Assembly: GCF_039543385.1 (NCBI RefSeq)
Contig: NZ_BAABJQ010000027.1
Coordinates: forward strand, 51,437 to 115,436
From: Rugosimonospora acidiphila
Lineage (GTDB): Bacteria; Actinomycetota; Actinomycetes; Mycobacteriales; Micromonosporaceae
Length of the DNA: 64,000 bases
Direction: 5' to 3'
Part shown: in pieces, positions 17,718 to 26,296 of the stretch
How the letters are laid out: each line of letters begins with the position of its first letter
Numbering within the stretch: the first letter of the stretch is position 1
Made by a program: the position numbers and the translations under genes
Notes under the pieces: model-generated
Told to the model about the DNA's origin: nothing
Seen by the model: only the letters and a program-made list of their open reading frames with translations
Database searches by the model: none

Positions 17718-18398
17718 TTACGAGCGGGCCGACAGCGGGTCCTCGGTGTCCGAATCGAGGATGTCCTTGACCGTCTTGGGCGCCTCAACGTCCGGCACCG
17801 GCCACGGGTCGCCCAGCAACTCGGCGGCCGCGAGGTCGACCGAGTCGAACTCCTCCGCGTGCCGCGCGTCGATCGGCTGCGCCAGTTGCCGATCGCCGGG
17901 CCTCGGCCGGGCGTTGGCGTGCGGGAAGACGAAGCGGCGGAACGCCCAGAACCGGAAGATCATTGCCACCAGCGTGCCGACGATCTGCGCGCTGACAAAG
18001 TCGGAAATCTCCTGGGTGAACCGGCTGACGTTCGGGGTGTTCAGGTGCAGGACGTAGCGGCTGAGCCCCAGCGGCATCACGGTGAGCGCCACACCGATAG
18101 CGCTGATCAGGAAGAACAGCATCGCCTCGTGATGATTCGCCCGCCCGCCCCTGGTCCGGAACGACCACTGCCGGCTCAGGACGTACGAGACGACGGTGGC
18201 GACCGTGGTGCTGACCACCTTGGCGCTGAGGGGCTTCGCTTCCAACAGCGTCGACTTCAGCCCGAGGAAGATGGCCGTGTCGATGAGGAAGGTGGTTCCG
18301 CCCACCACCACGAACTTGACCAACTCGTGATGGCGGTGCAGCTGCTCCCGGATGGGCCGCGGCAGCTTGCTCATTATGGCGTCGGTTACCGGCACCAT
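17718..18398 (-). CDS. GtrA-family membrane protein
   Basis: The 226-aa protein has four membrane helices of GtrA type (LVKFVVVGGTTFLIDTAIFLGL, SAKVVSTTVATVVSYVLSRQWSF, then two more). A polar acidic C-terminus follows. GtrA proteins are linked to translocation of lipid-linked sugars or to polysaccharide assembly. No glycosyltransferase is adjacent. A TACACT lies 3 nt before ATG 18398, so ATG 18374 (MSKLPRP) or ATG 18416 are alternatives. It lies 26 bp after the ParA-like gene. Confidence 0.85.
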   Translation of the reverse strand: MVPVTDAIMSKLPRPIREQLHRHHELVKFVVVGGTTFLIDTAIFLGLKSTLLEAKPLSAKVVSTTVATVVSYVLSRQWSFRTRGGRANHHEAMLFFLISAIGVALTVMPLGLSRYVLHLNTPNVSRFTQEISDFVSAQIVGTLVAMIFRFWAFRRFVFPHANARPRPGDRQLAQPIDARHAEEFDSVDLAAAELLGDPWPVPDVEAPKTVKDILDSDTEDPLSARS

Positions 18399-18424
18399 CG
18401 CAGTGTAGGAACGCATCCTGGAAA

Positions 18425-19465
18425 TTACCTGGCAAACCTCTCCACGATCACTGCGGCGGCCTGTAGCCAGGCCTGGCGCGTCGACGCTCGCAGCATGGGA
18501 TATTCGATCGAAGATCCGCTCTCCAACGACGGGTCGTAGGGTACCACCGCGACCGCCCGGGTACGCGTGGCGAAGTGCGCGGCGAGGTCGTTGAGGAGCG
18601 GCGACGGGTTGGGCGTTGGGCAGGACAGCAGGGTGACCGCCTGCTCGGCGAGCTGGCCCATCCCCCATTCGTGTAACAGGTCGAGCATCCAGTCCGCGGT
18701 GAACGCGGCGTCCTCCCTGGGCACCGATGTGATCACCAACTGGTCGGCCGCCTGTAGAACCGTCTGCCAGTTCGGGCTCTCCACGTTGTTGCCGGTGTCC
18801 ACGCAGATCACGTCGTGGGTGCGGCGCACGAGCTCGATGACCCGACGCACGGTGTGCGGATCGAGCCGTTGGGCGAATCGTGGGCTCTCCTCGCCGGCCA
18901 GCACGTCGTAGGACCCGTCCGAGGCGTGTCGCAGGTAGTCGTCGAGCCGCTCGTTCAGCTCCTGCCCCTGAGACACCTCGATCATCGTCAGGTCGGCGAT
19001 GAGGTGCCGGATGGTGCGGGCGTGTCGCGCGGAGCCGGCCCGCAGCCCCAGGGTGCCGCGCAGCTCGTTGTCGTCCCAGGCCAGCACCCCGCGACCGCGT
19101 ACGCTGCCGATCGTCGCCGCGCACAGCACCGTGGCGGTGGTCTTGTGCACGCCGCCCTTGGGGTTGGCGAAGGCGACCACGCGCGAGCCGCCCAGATCCC
19201 GACGCAGGGTGGCGATCAGCTGGTCGGAGACGCTCTGCCGGGCGGGCTGCCACTCGATCTGACCGCCGAACCCGCTCGGCGCGCTCTCCACCTGTGGGGG
19301 CCGGCGCTGCTCGACGACCTGACCGGGAAGCGGGACAGACGGGACGGACCGGTACGCCTCGACCTGATCCTCCTCTGGACGGTTTCCCAGCAGCGCCCGG
19401 TCGAGTATCGAGCGCCACCGCGGAGTCGGCGTCGATGCGCTCCAACCGGTCTCCGCGCGATCCAC
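18425..19465 (-). CDS. ParA/MinD-like ATPase with His in the deviant Walker A
   Basis: The 346-aa SIMIBI ATPase has a polar N-terminal extension of about 90 residues. The P-loop reads ANPKGGVHKTTATV, so the signature Lys (KGG) is kept but the second glycine of KGGVGKTT is His. VLAWDDNELRGTLGLR and VICVDTGNN follow. Such proteins position cargo or act as accessory secretion or partitioning ATPases. No ParB gene is adjacent, so chromosome partitioning is not implied. GTG 19465 follows AAGGAGGG. Confidence 0.85.
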   Translation of the reverse strand: MDRAETGWSASTPTPRWRSILDRALLGNRPEEDQVEAYRSVPSVPLPGQVVEQRRPPQVESAPSGFGGQIEWQPARQSVSDQLIATLRRDLGGSRVVAFANPKGGVHKTTATVLCAATIGSVRGRGVLAWDDNELRGTLGLRAGSARHARTIRHLIADLTMIEVSQGQELNERLDDYLRHASDGSYDVLAGEESPRFAQRLDPHTVRRVIELVRRTHDVICVDTGNNVESPNWQTVLQAADQLVITSVPREDAAFTADWMLDLLHEWGMGQLAEQAVTLLSCPTPNPSPLLNDLAAHFATRTRAVAVVPYDPSLESGSSIEYPMLRASTRQAWLQAAAVIVERFAR

Positions 19466-19654
19466 GCTGGCCCTCCTTACCGCCGGCTCGTTCGCCTCAC
19501 CGCAGCGCGCCCGCCGGAGGTCAGTCCACGCGAGCGCGCTACGTCTACTCTCCCATGTTCCCGGCCGCCGCGCGCCGGTGCATCCGGCTAGGTCCGGCCG
19601 GGGCTCTCACCGTCCAGAGAATCGGACAGCGGGCACCTTACAGCGCGACAACGG

Positions 19655-20359
19655 TCAATCGCCTCCGGGCGTCACCGACGGCGGTGGTGCGTCATCGGCC
19701 GGCGGGGCCGCGATGTCCTTCTGCTCGGGCAGCGGTGGCAGGAAGACGGCGTCGTCGAGCTGGGTCACCGCCGGTGCCGGGTCGACCACCCGCACCGACT
19801 CCCGGGAGGCCAGTTGCCGCAGCGTGCCGGCCGGCGCGCGGACCACGGCGGCGTACACGCAGGCGCAGTGCTGCCGGTAGCTGGCCGCCTCGGCCGCGGC
19901 CACCCGGTCACCGGTACGGGCGGCCTGCGCGGCACGCTCGCCGGCCACGGTGTTCATGCCGGCTATGACGTCGTCGGGGATCCGGTCCACCGGGATCTTC
20001 TCGATCGCGGTCTGCGTGTTCGGCAGCGGTACCCGGGCATACACCTGGAACGACTCGACCCCGGCCAGCACCGGCACCAGCTGCCCGGGTGCCAGGTAGC
20101 CGGTGAGCGACACCAGCGCGTACCCGGACTGCCCGGCCGGCATGGCGGACAGCCGGGACTGGCTCGACCGCACGTAGGCGGGGATCGACGCACCCTGTGC
20201 CACGCCTACCCGAACCACGTCGCCGGTGTCCGGATCGGCGGTGGCGCCGTGCCTATGGACCAGCACCACCGCGACGGCGATCAGCGCGGCCACCACGGCG
20301 ACGAGTTGGAACCCGGCCCGCCGGGCACCGCGCGCCAACCGGGACAGCCCCGGGCTCAC
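19655..20359 (-). CDS. Single-pass membrane protein of unknown function
   Basis: I do not recognise a family for this 234-aa protein. A basic N-terminus is followed by one hydrophobic segment (AGFQLVAVVAALIAVAVVLVH). The rest is extracytoplasmic, with SAF-like features (VVRVGVAQGASIPAYV, GYLAPGQLVPVLAGVESFQVYARVPLP). The C-terminus is Pro-rich. A CACVY segment could form a disulphide. GTG 20359 overlaps the rluD stop by 4 bp. The 189 bp upstream of the ParA-like gene (19466-19654) hold nothing I could identify. Confidence 0.65.
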   Translation of the reverse strand: MSPGLSRLARGARRAGFQLVAVVAALIAVAVVLVHRHGATADPDTGDVVRVGVAQGASIPAYVRSSQSRLSAMPAGQSGYALVSLTGYLAPGQLVPVLAGVESFQVYARVPLPNTQTAIEKIPVDRIPDDVIAGMNTVAGERAAQAARTGDRVAAAEAASYRQHCACVYAAVVRAPAGTLRQLASRESVRVVDPAPAVTQLDDAVFLPPLPEQKDIAAPPADDAPPPSVTPGGD

Positions 20360-21300
20360 CAACCCTCGCCGAGCACGGCCAGCGCGTGGCGCAGGTCGTC
20401 CGGGTACTCGCTGACGAACCTCACCCGCTCGCCCGTGCTCGGGTGCTCGAACGACAGCTCCCGAGCATGCAGCCACTGCCGCGTCAGGTCCAGCCGGGCG
20501 GCCAGGGTCGGGTCGGCACCGTAGGTCAGGTCACCCACGCACGGATGGCGCAGCGCCGAGAAGTGCACCCGGATCTGGTGGGTACGGCCGGTCTCCAGGC
20601 GCACGTCGACCAGGCTGGCCGACGCGAACGCCTCGACCGTGTCGTAGTGGGTCACGCTGGGCTTGCCGCCCGACACCACCGCGAACTTGTAGTCATGGCT
20701 CGGGTGCCGGTCGATCGGCGCGTCGATGGTGCCGCGCAACGGGTCGAGGTGGCCCTGGACCAGTGCGTGGTACCGCTTGTCCACCTCACGCACCTTGAAC
20801 GCGCGCTTCAGGACGCTGTAGGCCACCTCACTCTTGGCCACCACCATCAACCCGGTGGTGCCAACGTCCAGGCGGTGCACCACGCCCTGCCGCTCGGCCG
20901 CGCCGCTCGTGGCGACCCGCTGACCCATCGCCGCGAGGCCGGCCACGACGGTCGGCCCGGTCCAGCCTGGGCTGGGATGGGCAGCCACGCCGACCGGCTT
21001 GTCCACCACGACGATGTCGTCGTCGGCGTACACGATGCGCAGCCCGTCCACCGGCTCCGGCACGACGGCCACCGCCGCGCCCGGCGCCGGCGGCAGGGTT
21101 ATCTCCAGCCAGGAACCGGCGCTCACCTTGTCCGACTTGGGGCGCGACTGCCCGTCGAGAACGGCGTCGCCTGCCTCGACCAGCGCCGCGGCGGCGGTAC
21201 GGGACAGCCCGAACATGCGGGACACCGCCTGGTCGAGCCGCATCCCGTCCAGCCCGTCCGGCACCGGCATCAGCCGGCGATCTCCGTCAGTGTTCGCCAC
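20356..21300 (-). CDS. rluD: RluD-type pseudouridine synthase
   Basis: The 314-aa protein has an N-terminal S4 domain (GMRLDQAVSRMFGLSRTAAAALVEAGDAVLDG) and a catalytic domain with the Asp in VVHRLDVGTTGLMVVAKS. ETGRTHQIRVHFSALRHPCVGDLTYG is typical of the RluA/RluD family that modifies 23S rRNA. It follows lspA, the usual actinobacterial arrangement. GTG 21300 overlaps lspA by 14 bp. ATG 21270 (MPVPDGLDG) is an alternative start. Confidence 0.94.
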   Translation of the reverse strand: MANTDGDRRLMPVPDGLDGMRLDQAVSRMFGLSRTAAAALVEAGDAVLDGQSRPKSDKVSAGSWLEITLPPAPGAAVAVVPEPVDGLRIVYADDDIVVVDKPVGVAAHPSPGWTGPTVVAGLAAMGQRVATSGAAERQGVVHRLDVGTTGLMVVAKSEVAYSVLKRAFKVREVDKRYHALVQGHLDPLRGTIDAPIDRHPSHDYKFAVVSGGKPSVTHYDTVEAFASASLVDVRLETGRTHQIRVHFSALRHPCVGDLTYGADPTLAARLDLTRQWLHARELSFEHPSTGERVRFVSEYPDDLRHALAVLGEGW

Positions 21301-21892
21301 GCTGCTCCGTACCGCGTACGCGGCCGCCGTCCCGGCGCCGTCCGAACAACTCCAGCAGCACGGCGAGCACCACGCCGCAGCACAGCGAGGCGTCGGCCAG
21401 GTTGAAGATCGGCCAGTGTGCACCGTTGGGGCCGAAGAGGCTGACGAAGTCGACCACGTGCCCCTCGAGGAAGCCCGGCGCCCGGAACACCCGGTCACCG
21501 AGGTTGCCCAGCGCGCCACCGAGCACCAGGCCGAGCCCGATCCCCCAGGGGATCGACCGCAGCCGCCGGGCGAGCCAGCCGATCCAGCACACCACGACGA
21601 CCGTGACCAGCGGGAACACCCAGGTATGACTGGTGCCCATGCTGAACGCCGCGCCGCTGTTGCGGATTTCGTCGAGATAGAAGAAGCCGCCCAACACCTT
21701 GACCGGCGGGTGGCCGGTCAGGTTCGCCGTGACCAGATACTTGGTCAGCAGGTCGATGGCCACGACGAACACCATCGTCGCGCCGAGGACGCCTATCGCT
21801 GCTACGCGCAGGCGCGACGGCGCCACGGCGGCCGGTGCCGCCTCGTCCGCCACCGGTGCCCCCTCGCCCGGCACGGAGGCACCGTCGATCAC
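21287..21892 (-). CDS. lspA: Lipoprotein signal peptidase II
   Basis: The 201-aa, four-helix membrane aspartyl peptidase cleaves prolipoprotein signal peptides. The catalytic Asps are in LGGALGNLGDRVFR and FNLADASL. Other family motifs are IDLLTKYLV and IRNSGAAFSMG. GTG 21892 is assumed. A CTG at 21907 overlaps the upstream stop as CTGA and has a GGAGGAG SD 5 nt upstream, so initiation at CTG (206 aa) is possible. Confidence 0.92.
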   Translation of the reverse strand: MIDGASVPGEGAPVADEAAPAAVAPSRLRVAAIGVLGATMVFVVAIDLLTKYLVTANLTGHPPVKVLGGFFYLDEIRNSGAAFSMGTSHTWVFPLVTVVVVCWIGWLARRLRSIPWGIGLGLVLGGALGNLGDRVFRAPGFLEGHVVDFVSLFGPNGAHWPIFNLADASLCCGVVLAVLLELFGRRRDGGRVRGTEQRGEH

Positions 21893-21903
21893 GCCGTCGG
21901 TAC

Positions 21904-22635
21904 TCAGCGCCGCTCCTCCAGCTGCTTGCAGGTCACGCAGAGGGTAGCCGACGGGAATGCGGCCAGCCGCTCGACCGGGATCGGATTGCCGCACCGCTCA
22001 CACCAGCCGTAATTGCCCTCACCGAGCCGGTCCAGCGCCCGCTCGACCTGGGTGACCCGCTCCCGGAAGGTGTTGGCGAGAGAGATCTCCTGCTCACGCT
22101 CGAACGTCTTGGTGCCGGTGTCCGCCTGGTCGTCGCCGGCCGAGTCGGTCAGCCGGTCGCGCTGGAGCTCGGTGATCTCCGAGACCGTGGAGTCGTACTC
22201 CTCCTTCAGCTCGTCCAGGCGGGCGAGCAGTGCGACGCGAATGCTCTCGGTCTCGGCCGCGCTCCGCGCGGTCCTCGGCGCGGCCTTGCCGGCCTTGGCC
22301 TCGGTGGCCGCGGCGGTCGATTTGGTAGCGGTGGTCTTGGTGTCCGCTGGCTTGCCCATCGTCGCTCCCTCGGCCGCGTTCTCCGCAGCGATCGGCGGTG
22401 CCGGATCGGTTGTCGTAACCGCCTCGCCGGTCGGCGAGGCGATGTGCGTTCGGGGCTGCGCCGCGGTCGGCGGCTGCGCCGGGAGAAGACGGGCACGATC
22501 CCCGGCCGTCGACTTTCCGACAGTTGAGGGCTCCCCCACCCTCGCTGAACCTTCTGCGCCAATTGTCCCTGCCGCTGCCGCTGTCGCGACCGCGCCCGAT
22601 ACGGCCTTCCGCGCGGCAGATGCCCGCTCGGCCAT
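21904..22635 (-). CDS. DksA/TraR-type zinc-finger protein
   Basis: The 243-aa protein has a long Ala/Thr/Lys-rich N-terminus, a coiled-coil region (RVALLARLDELKEEYDSTVSEITELQRDRL) and a C-terminal four-Cys zinc finger (CERCGNPIP...CVTCKQLE). DksA/TraR proteins bind the RNA polymerase secondary channel, and this type lies near lspA/divIVA in actinobacteria. ATG 22635 is chosen because a good promoter lies 63 bp upstream with GGGGGAA as SD. ATG 22359 (MGKPAD, SD GAGGGAG) would give 151 aa. Confidence 0.85.
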   Translation of the reverse strand: MAERASAARKAVSGAVATAAAAGTIGAEGSARVGEPSTVGKSTAGDRARLLPAQPPTAAQPRTHIASPTGEAVTTTDPAPPIAAENAAEGATMGKPADTKTTATKSTAAATEAKAGKAAPRTARSAAETESIRVALLARLDELKEEYDSTVSEITELQRDRLTDSAGDDQADTGTKTFEREQEISLANTFRERVTQVERALDRLGEGNYGWCERCGNPIPVERLAAFPSATLCVTCKQLEERR

Positions 22636-22697
22636 GGCATTCCCCCACATGCAAAAACGGGCGCGCAGCGGGGCGCCGCGCACTCCAGAGGTTGGCA

Positions 22698-22726
22698 AGG
22701 ATACGGAACGTACGCGCCACCGACAA
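22698..22726 (-). promoter_or_regulatory. Promoter of the DksA-like gene / lspA / rluD
   Basis: On the minus strand, TTGTCG (22721-22726) and TATCCT (22698-22703) are separated by 17 bp. It lies in the AT-richer 136-bp gap after the antiporter gene and would give a leader of about 55 nt for ATG 22635. Confidence 0.65.
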
Positions 22727-22771
22727 ACATGCCACACGATTTACAGGGATCGACCCGACATATGGGCTTTC

Positions 22772-24274
22772 CTAACTCGACTCCTCGCGCCCGTCCTCGT
22801 GGAACCAGCGCGCCAGCCGTCCCCGCCGGCTCACCGCGCGCAGCCTGCGCTCGGCGGCGTCCCGTACCTCGGCGGTGGCCACGATCAGCAGGCTGTCCCC
22901 GGTACGCAGCCGGGTGCGCCGCTCCGGGACGAAGCCCGCGCCGGCGCGCAGCACCAGCGTCACCACCGCACCGACCGGCAGCCGCAGCTCGTCCAGGTAC
23001 ACCCCGGCCAGCCGGGAACCCTCCGGCACGTCCAGTTGCAGCAGGTCGGCCCGCATCCGCTCCAGGGGGGCCGTCTCCACCAGGAGCTCGGTCGCCTCGC
23101 TCGGAGCGCCGACGCGCAGCCACCGCGACACCGCCGGCAGCGTGCTGCCCTGCACCAGGGTGAAGACCACCACCAGGACGAACACCACGTCGAAGAGCGC
23201 CCGGGCGCCCGGTACCCGCTCCGACAGCGGGATCGTGGCCAGCACGATGGGCACCGCGCCGCGCAGCCCGGCCCAGGACAGGAATGCCTGTTCACGCCAG
23301 CCGATCCGGAACGGCGTGACGCTGGCCAGCACCGACAGCGGCCGGGCCACCAGGACCAGCACCGCCCCCACGATCAGGGCCGGTATCACGGCGTGGCCCA
23401 GCCGGCCGGGCGAGGCCAGCAGCCCGAGCAGCACGAACAGCCCGATCTGCGCCAGCCAGGCCAGCCCCTCGGCGAAGCCGAGGATCGCCGGCCGGTGCGG
23501 CAGCCGGGCGTTGCCCATCGCCACCCCGGCCGCGTACACGGCGAGGAAGCCGGACGCGTGCGCGATCGTGCCGGTACCGTACGCGAGCACGGCCAGCCCG
23601 ATCGCCGCCAGCGGGTACAGGCCGGCGGCGGGCAGGGCGGCGCGGTGCAGCGCCCACCGCCCCAGCAGCCCGACCGCCAGGCCGATCGCGGCGCCGACCA
23701 CCAGCTCGTAGCCGACCAGCAGCGCCTGCTGCCACCACGGGTGCGCGCCCAGCGCCCCGGTGGACAGCAGGGTCACCAGCAGCACGACGGGGGCATCGTT
23801 GATGCCCGACTCGGCCTCCAGGACCGCGACCGGGCGGCGACGCAGGCGCAGCCGGCGCAGGGTGGAGAAGACGGCCGCCGCGTCGGTCGACGAGAGCACC
23901 GCGCCGTAGAGCAGCGCCACGTGCCAACCGACGCCCAGCACCAGCCGGGCCACCACGCCGACGGCGGCGATGCTGACCGCCACGCCCAGTGTCGAGAGCA
24001 CCACGGAGGGCCCCAGCACCGGGCGCAGCGACGACCACCGGGCGGTCAGGCCGCCCTCGGCGATGATGACGATCAGGGCGCAGGTGCCGAGGGTACGGGT
24101 CAGCTGCGCGTCATCGAACCGGATGCCCAGGCCGGCCTCGCCGATCGCGATACCGAGGGCGAGGTACACGAGCAGGCTGGGCAGCCCGAGCCGGGTGGAG
24201 ACCCGGACGGCGCCGACGGCCACCAGCAACACGGCGGAGGCCAGCAGCAGCGCACTGGTCAGGTCGTGGCCCAC
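22772..24274 (-). CDS. K+/H+ antiporter, CPA1/NhaP2 type with TrkA-C domain
   Basis: The 500-aa protein has 12-13 hydrophobic helices of a CPA-type exchanger (STDAAAVFSTLRR, LEAESGINDAPVVLLV with the conserved Asn-Asp, WREQAFLSWAGLRGAVPIVLATIP). A cytoplasmic RCK-C/TrkA-C domain follows (ERRTRLRTGDSLLIVATAEVRDAAERRL), which usually binds a nucleotide. It matches the NhaP2/CvrA architecture. GTG 24274 follows a GGGGGGT SD; GTG 24289 is also open. It sits between division-associated genes. Confidence 0.9.
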   Translation of the reverse strand: MGHDLTSALLLASAVLLVAVGAVRVSTRLGLPSLLVYLALGIAIGEAGLGIRFDDAQLTRTLGTCALIVIIAEGGLTARWSSLRPVLGPSVVLSTLGVAVSIAAVGVVARLVLGVGWHVALLYGAVLSSTDAAAVFSTLRRLRLRRRPVAVLEAESGINDAPVVLLVTLLSTGALGAHPWWQQALLVGYELVVGAAIGLAVGLLGRWALHRAALPAAGLYPLAAIGLAVLAYGTGTIAHASGFLAVYAAGVAMGNARLPHRPAILGFAEGLAWLAQIGLFVLLGLLASPGRLGHAVIPALIVGAVLVLVARPLSVLASVTPFRIGWREQAFLSWAGLRGAVPIVLATIPLSERVPGARALFDVVFVLVVVFTLVQGSTLPAVSRWLRVGAPSEATELLVETAPLERMRADLLQLDVPEGSRLAGVYLDELRLPVGAVVTLVLRAGAGFVPERRTRLRTGDSLLIVATAEVRDAAERRLRAVSRRGRLARWFHEDGREESS

Positions 24275-24374
24275 TTCGACACCCCCCACCCGGCCCTGGG
24301 GGAGGGCCCGGCCGGAGCCGGGCCCCGGCGCAGGCGAGCGCTCCTCACGCGATTGCGGGGAGCGCGGCCGGAGG

Positions 24375-25091
24375 TCAGGCCCTGCGCGCCTCGGCGAGCA
24401 TCACCATGTCCGGCTCGCACAGGCCGCACGGGGTGAAGCCGAGTTCGACGGCCTCGCTGACCGGCAGCGGCTCGTTCTCCCGGCCCAGCAGATGGACGCA
24501 GGTCGGGTGGTGGTAGCGGGGACGCCCGTCGATGACCAGCACCTCGGTGCTCAGCTGCGCCACCCGGGCCGCGTCCTGCGGCGAGACCAGCTCGGCCGCC
24601 GGCTCGTCGGCCGGGTCCTCGTCGGCGAACTCCTCGCCGTCCGGCGCCTCGGGCTCATCGTCTGGTGCGGCACCCGCCCGGGACTGGGTGGGGATGAACA
24701 CCTGCGTGGGAGCCTCGTCCACCATGGTCGCACCGGCGCCGGTGGGGCTACCCAGTGCTCCGTCCCGCTCACCGGCCGGGCCACCCGGCCGGGAACTCCT
24801 GGGTGCCGCCTGGCTGCGCGGTTCGCGCGTCTCCGGGCTCGTCCGGGGGGTGCTCACCGCGGACTGGCTGGTGATGGTGTCGGCCGAGCCGGGGTCACCG
24901 CTGCCGCCCGGCGAACCGGTGGCGACGGCGGAACGGTTCGCGGCGGAGCGGCGCGCCCCGACGATCAGCAGGATCGCCGCGAGCAGGCTCGCGGCGATCG
25001 AGCCGATCAGGAACGCGTTGGTTCCGCGCACCAACCCGAGGCCAAGCAGACCTACAGCCACGAGAATGAGCAGGAGGCTTCCGACGATCAC
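24375..25091 (-). CDS. Membrane protein with C-terminal His/Cys motif
   Basis: The 238-aa protein has two N-terminal helices (VGSLLLILVAVGLLGLGLV and AFLIGSIAASLLAAILLIVGA). A long polar, acidic linker follows. The C-terminal segment YHHPTCVHLLG...GFTPCGLCEPD has an H-x3-C-...-P-C-x2-C pattern resembling small metal-binding modules. It lies between divIVA and the antiporter gene. Its location suggests a link to polar growth or envelope, which is inference. The GTG start is 26 bp after the divIVA stop. Confidence 0.65.
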   Translation of the reverse strand: MIVGSLLLILVAVGLLGLGLVRGTNAFLIGSIAASLLAAILLIVGARRSAANRSAVATGSPGGSGDPGSADTITSQSAVSTPRTSPETREPRSQAAPRSSRPGGPAGERDGALGSPTGAGATMVDEAPTQVFIPTQSRAGAAPDDEPEAPDGEEFADEDPADEPAAELVSPQDAARVAQLSTEVLVIDGRPRYHHPTCVHLLGRENEPLPVSEAVELGFTPCGLCEPDMVMLAEARRA

Positions 25092-25117
25092 TACTCATCC
25101 TCCCGGACGCGTGGTGA

Positions 25118-25921
25118 TTACCGACTGTTAGCGCTGTCGATTCCTTGACGTCCACCATATGCTGCCCCGGCGGCGGCCAGTCCACCGCCCGTCACCCTGG
25201 CAGCCTCAACCTGGTTGAGCTCGGCGTCCAGGCCCTTGCCGTGGTCGCCAAGGTCGCGCAGCTGGCTCTCGAGGTACGCCCGCAGCCGGGTGCGGTACTC
25301 CCGCTCGAACTGCTTGAGCTCCTCGATGTGCTTCTGCAGCGCGGAGCGCTTGGCGTCCAGGCCGCCCATGGCCTCCTGGTGGCGCTGGCGGGCGTCGCGC
25401 TCCAGCGCGTCGGCCTTCGCCCGCGCCTCGCGGGTGACCTCTTCGGACTTGGAGCGCGCGTCGGACAGCAGCTTGTCCGCCTCCCGGCGGGCGTCGGCGA
25501 CGTGGTCGTCGGCGGTGCGCTGGGCCATCATCAGCACGCGCAGTGCCTGCTGCTCACCGTCGCCGCCGCCGGCGACCACCGAGGCACCGCCCTGGCTGCG
25601 CACCTGCTCCAGCTCGGCCTGCATCGAGCGGGCGGCCTGCTCGGCCGCGGCCTTGTCCCGGTTGATCCGGTCAAGCTGGGCCTTCAGCTCGGCGTTTTCC
25701 TGGGCGAGTCGGGGGTCACCGCCGGGGCCGGCGGGGGCGCTCGGGCGTCCACCACCGCGCTCGGCCTGCGCGCGAAGCTCGTTGTTCTCTTCGATCAGAC
25801 GGGCAAGTTCGCGCTCGACCTCATCCAGGAAGGCGTCGACCTCCTCCTCGTCATACCCCCGCTTACCAATAGGGGGCTTTTTGAAGGCGACGTTGTGCAC
25901 GTCGGCCGGGGTCAGCGGCAT
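25118..25921 (-). CDS. divIVA: Polar growth protein DivIVA/Wag31
   Basis: The 267-aa coiled-coil protein marks poles and septa and recruits the growth machinery in actinobacteria. The N-terminal membrane-binding domain (MPLTPADVHNVAFKKPPIGKRGYDEEEVDAFLDEVERELARLIEENNELR) is typical. A Gly/Pro linker and a long C-terminal coiled coil (about residues 75-250) follow. ATG 25921 has GAGGAG upstream. It lies in the sepF-yggT-divIVA order, 57 bp after yggT. Confidence 0.96.
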   Translation of the reverse strand: MPLTPADVHNVAFKKPPIGKRGYDEEEVDAFLDEVERELARLIEENNELRAQAERGGGRPSAPAGPGGDPRLAQENAELKAQLDRINRDKAAAEQAARSMQAELEQVRSQGGASVVAGGGDGEQQALRVLMMAQRTADDHVADARREADKLLSDARSKSEEVTREARAKADALERDARQRHQEAMGGLDAKRSALQKHIEELKQFEREYRTRLRAYLESQLRDLGDHGKGLDAELNQVEAARVTGGGLAAAGAAYGGRQGIDSANSR

Positions 25922-25978
25922 CGAAACTCCTCGGGTCAGTTGCGGCCGCAGGTGGCTGTCAGTCAAGGCAGGGTTCGC

Positions 25979-26275
25979 CTAGGAGATCAACAGCCGTCTC
26001 ACGACGTTCATCAGCACGTACAGAATAAGCAGCAGCACAAGGGCCGATAGGTCAACGCTCACGGTACCAACTCGAAGCGGAGGGATCACACGCCTCAACG
26101 GTTTGAGGGCCGGATCAGTGACGCTCCACACCGCCTCAAGTGCTGCTGCGGCACCCCGCCGAGGGTGCCAACGCCGTCCGTAGGCGAGGACGGCACTCAT
26201 CACGAACCTGCCGAGCAAGGTCAAAAGGAAGAAATACAGCACCAGATACACGATCTGGCCAATGATCGATTTCAC
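25979..26275 (-). CDS. YggT-family membrane protein
   Basis: The 98-aa protein has two hydrophobic segments (IVYLVLYFFLLTLLGRFVMSAV and LVLLLILYVLMNVVRRLL) around the conserved TDPALKPLRRVIPPLRVGTVSVDLSAL. YggT (YlmG) proteins sit between sepF and divIVA in Gram-positives and affect membrane or nucleoid organisation. The GTG start is 21 bp after the sepF stop. Confidence 0.93.
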   Translation of the reverse strand: MKSIIGQIVYLVLYFFLLTLLGRFVMSAVLAYGRRWHPRRGAAAALEAVWSVTDPALKPLRRVIPPLRVGTVSVDLSALVLLLILYVLMNVVRRLLIS

Positions 26276-26296
26276 GTCTCCGCGGGGTCCCTTGGC

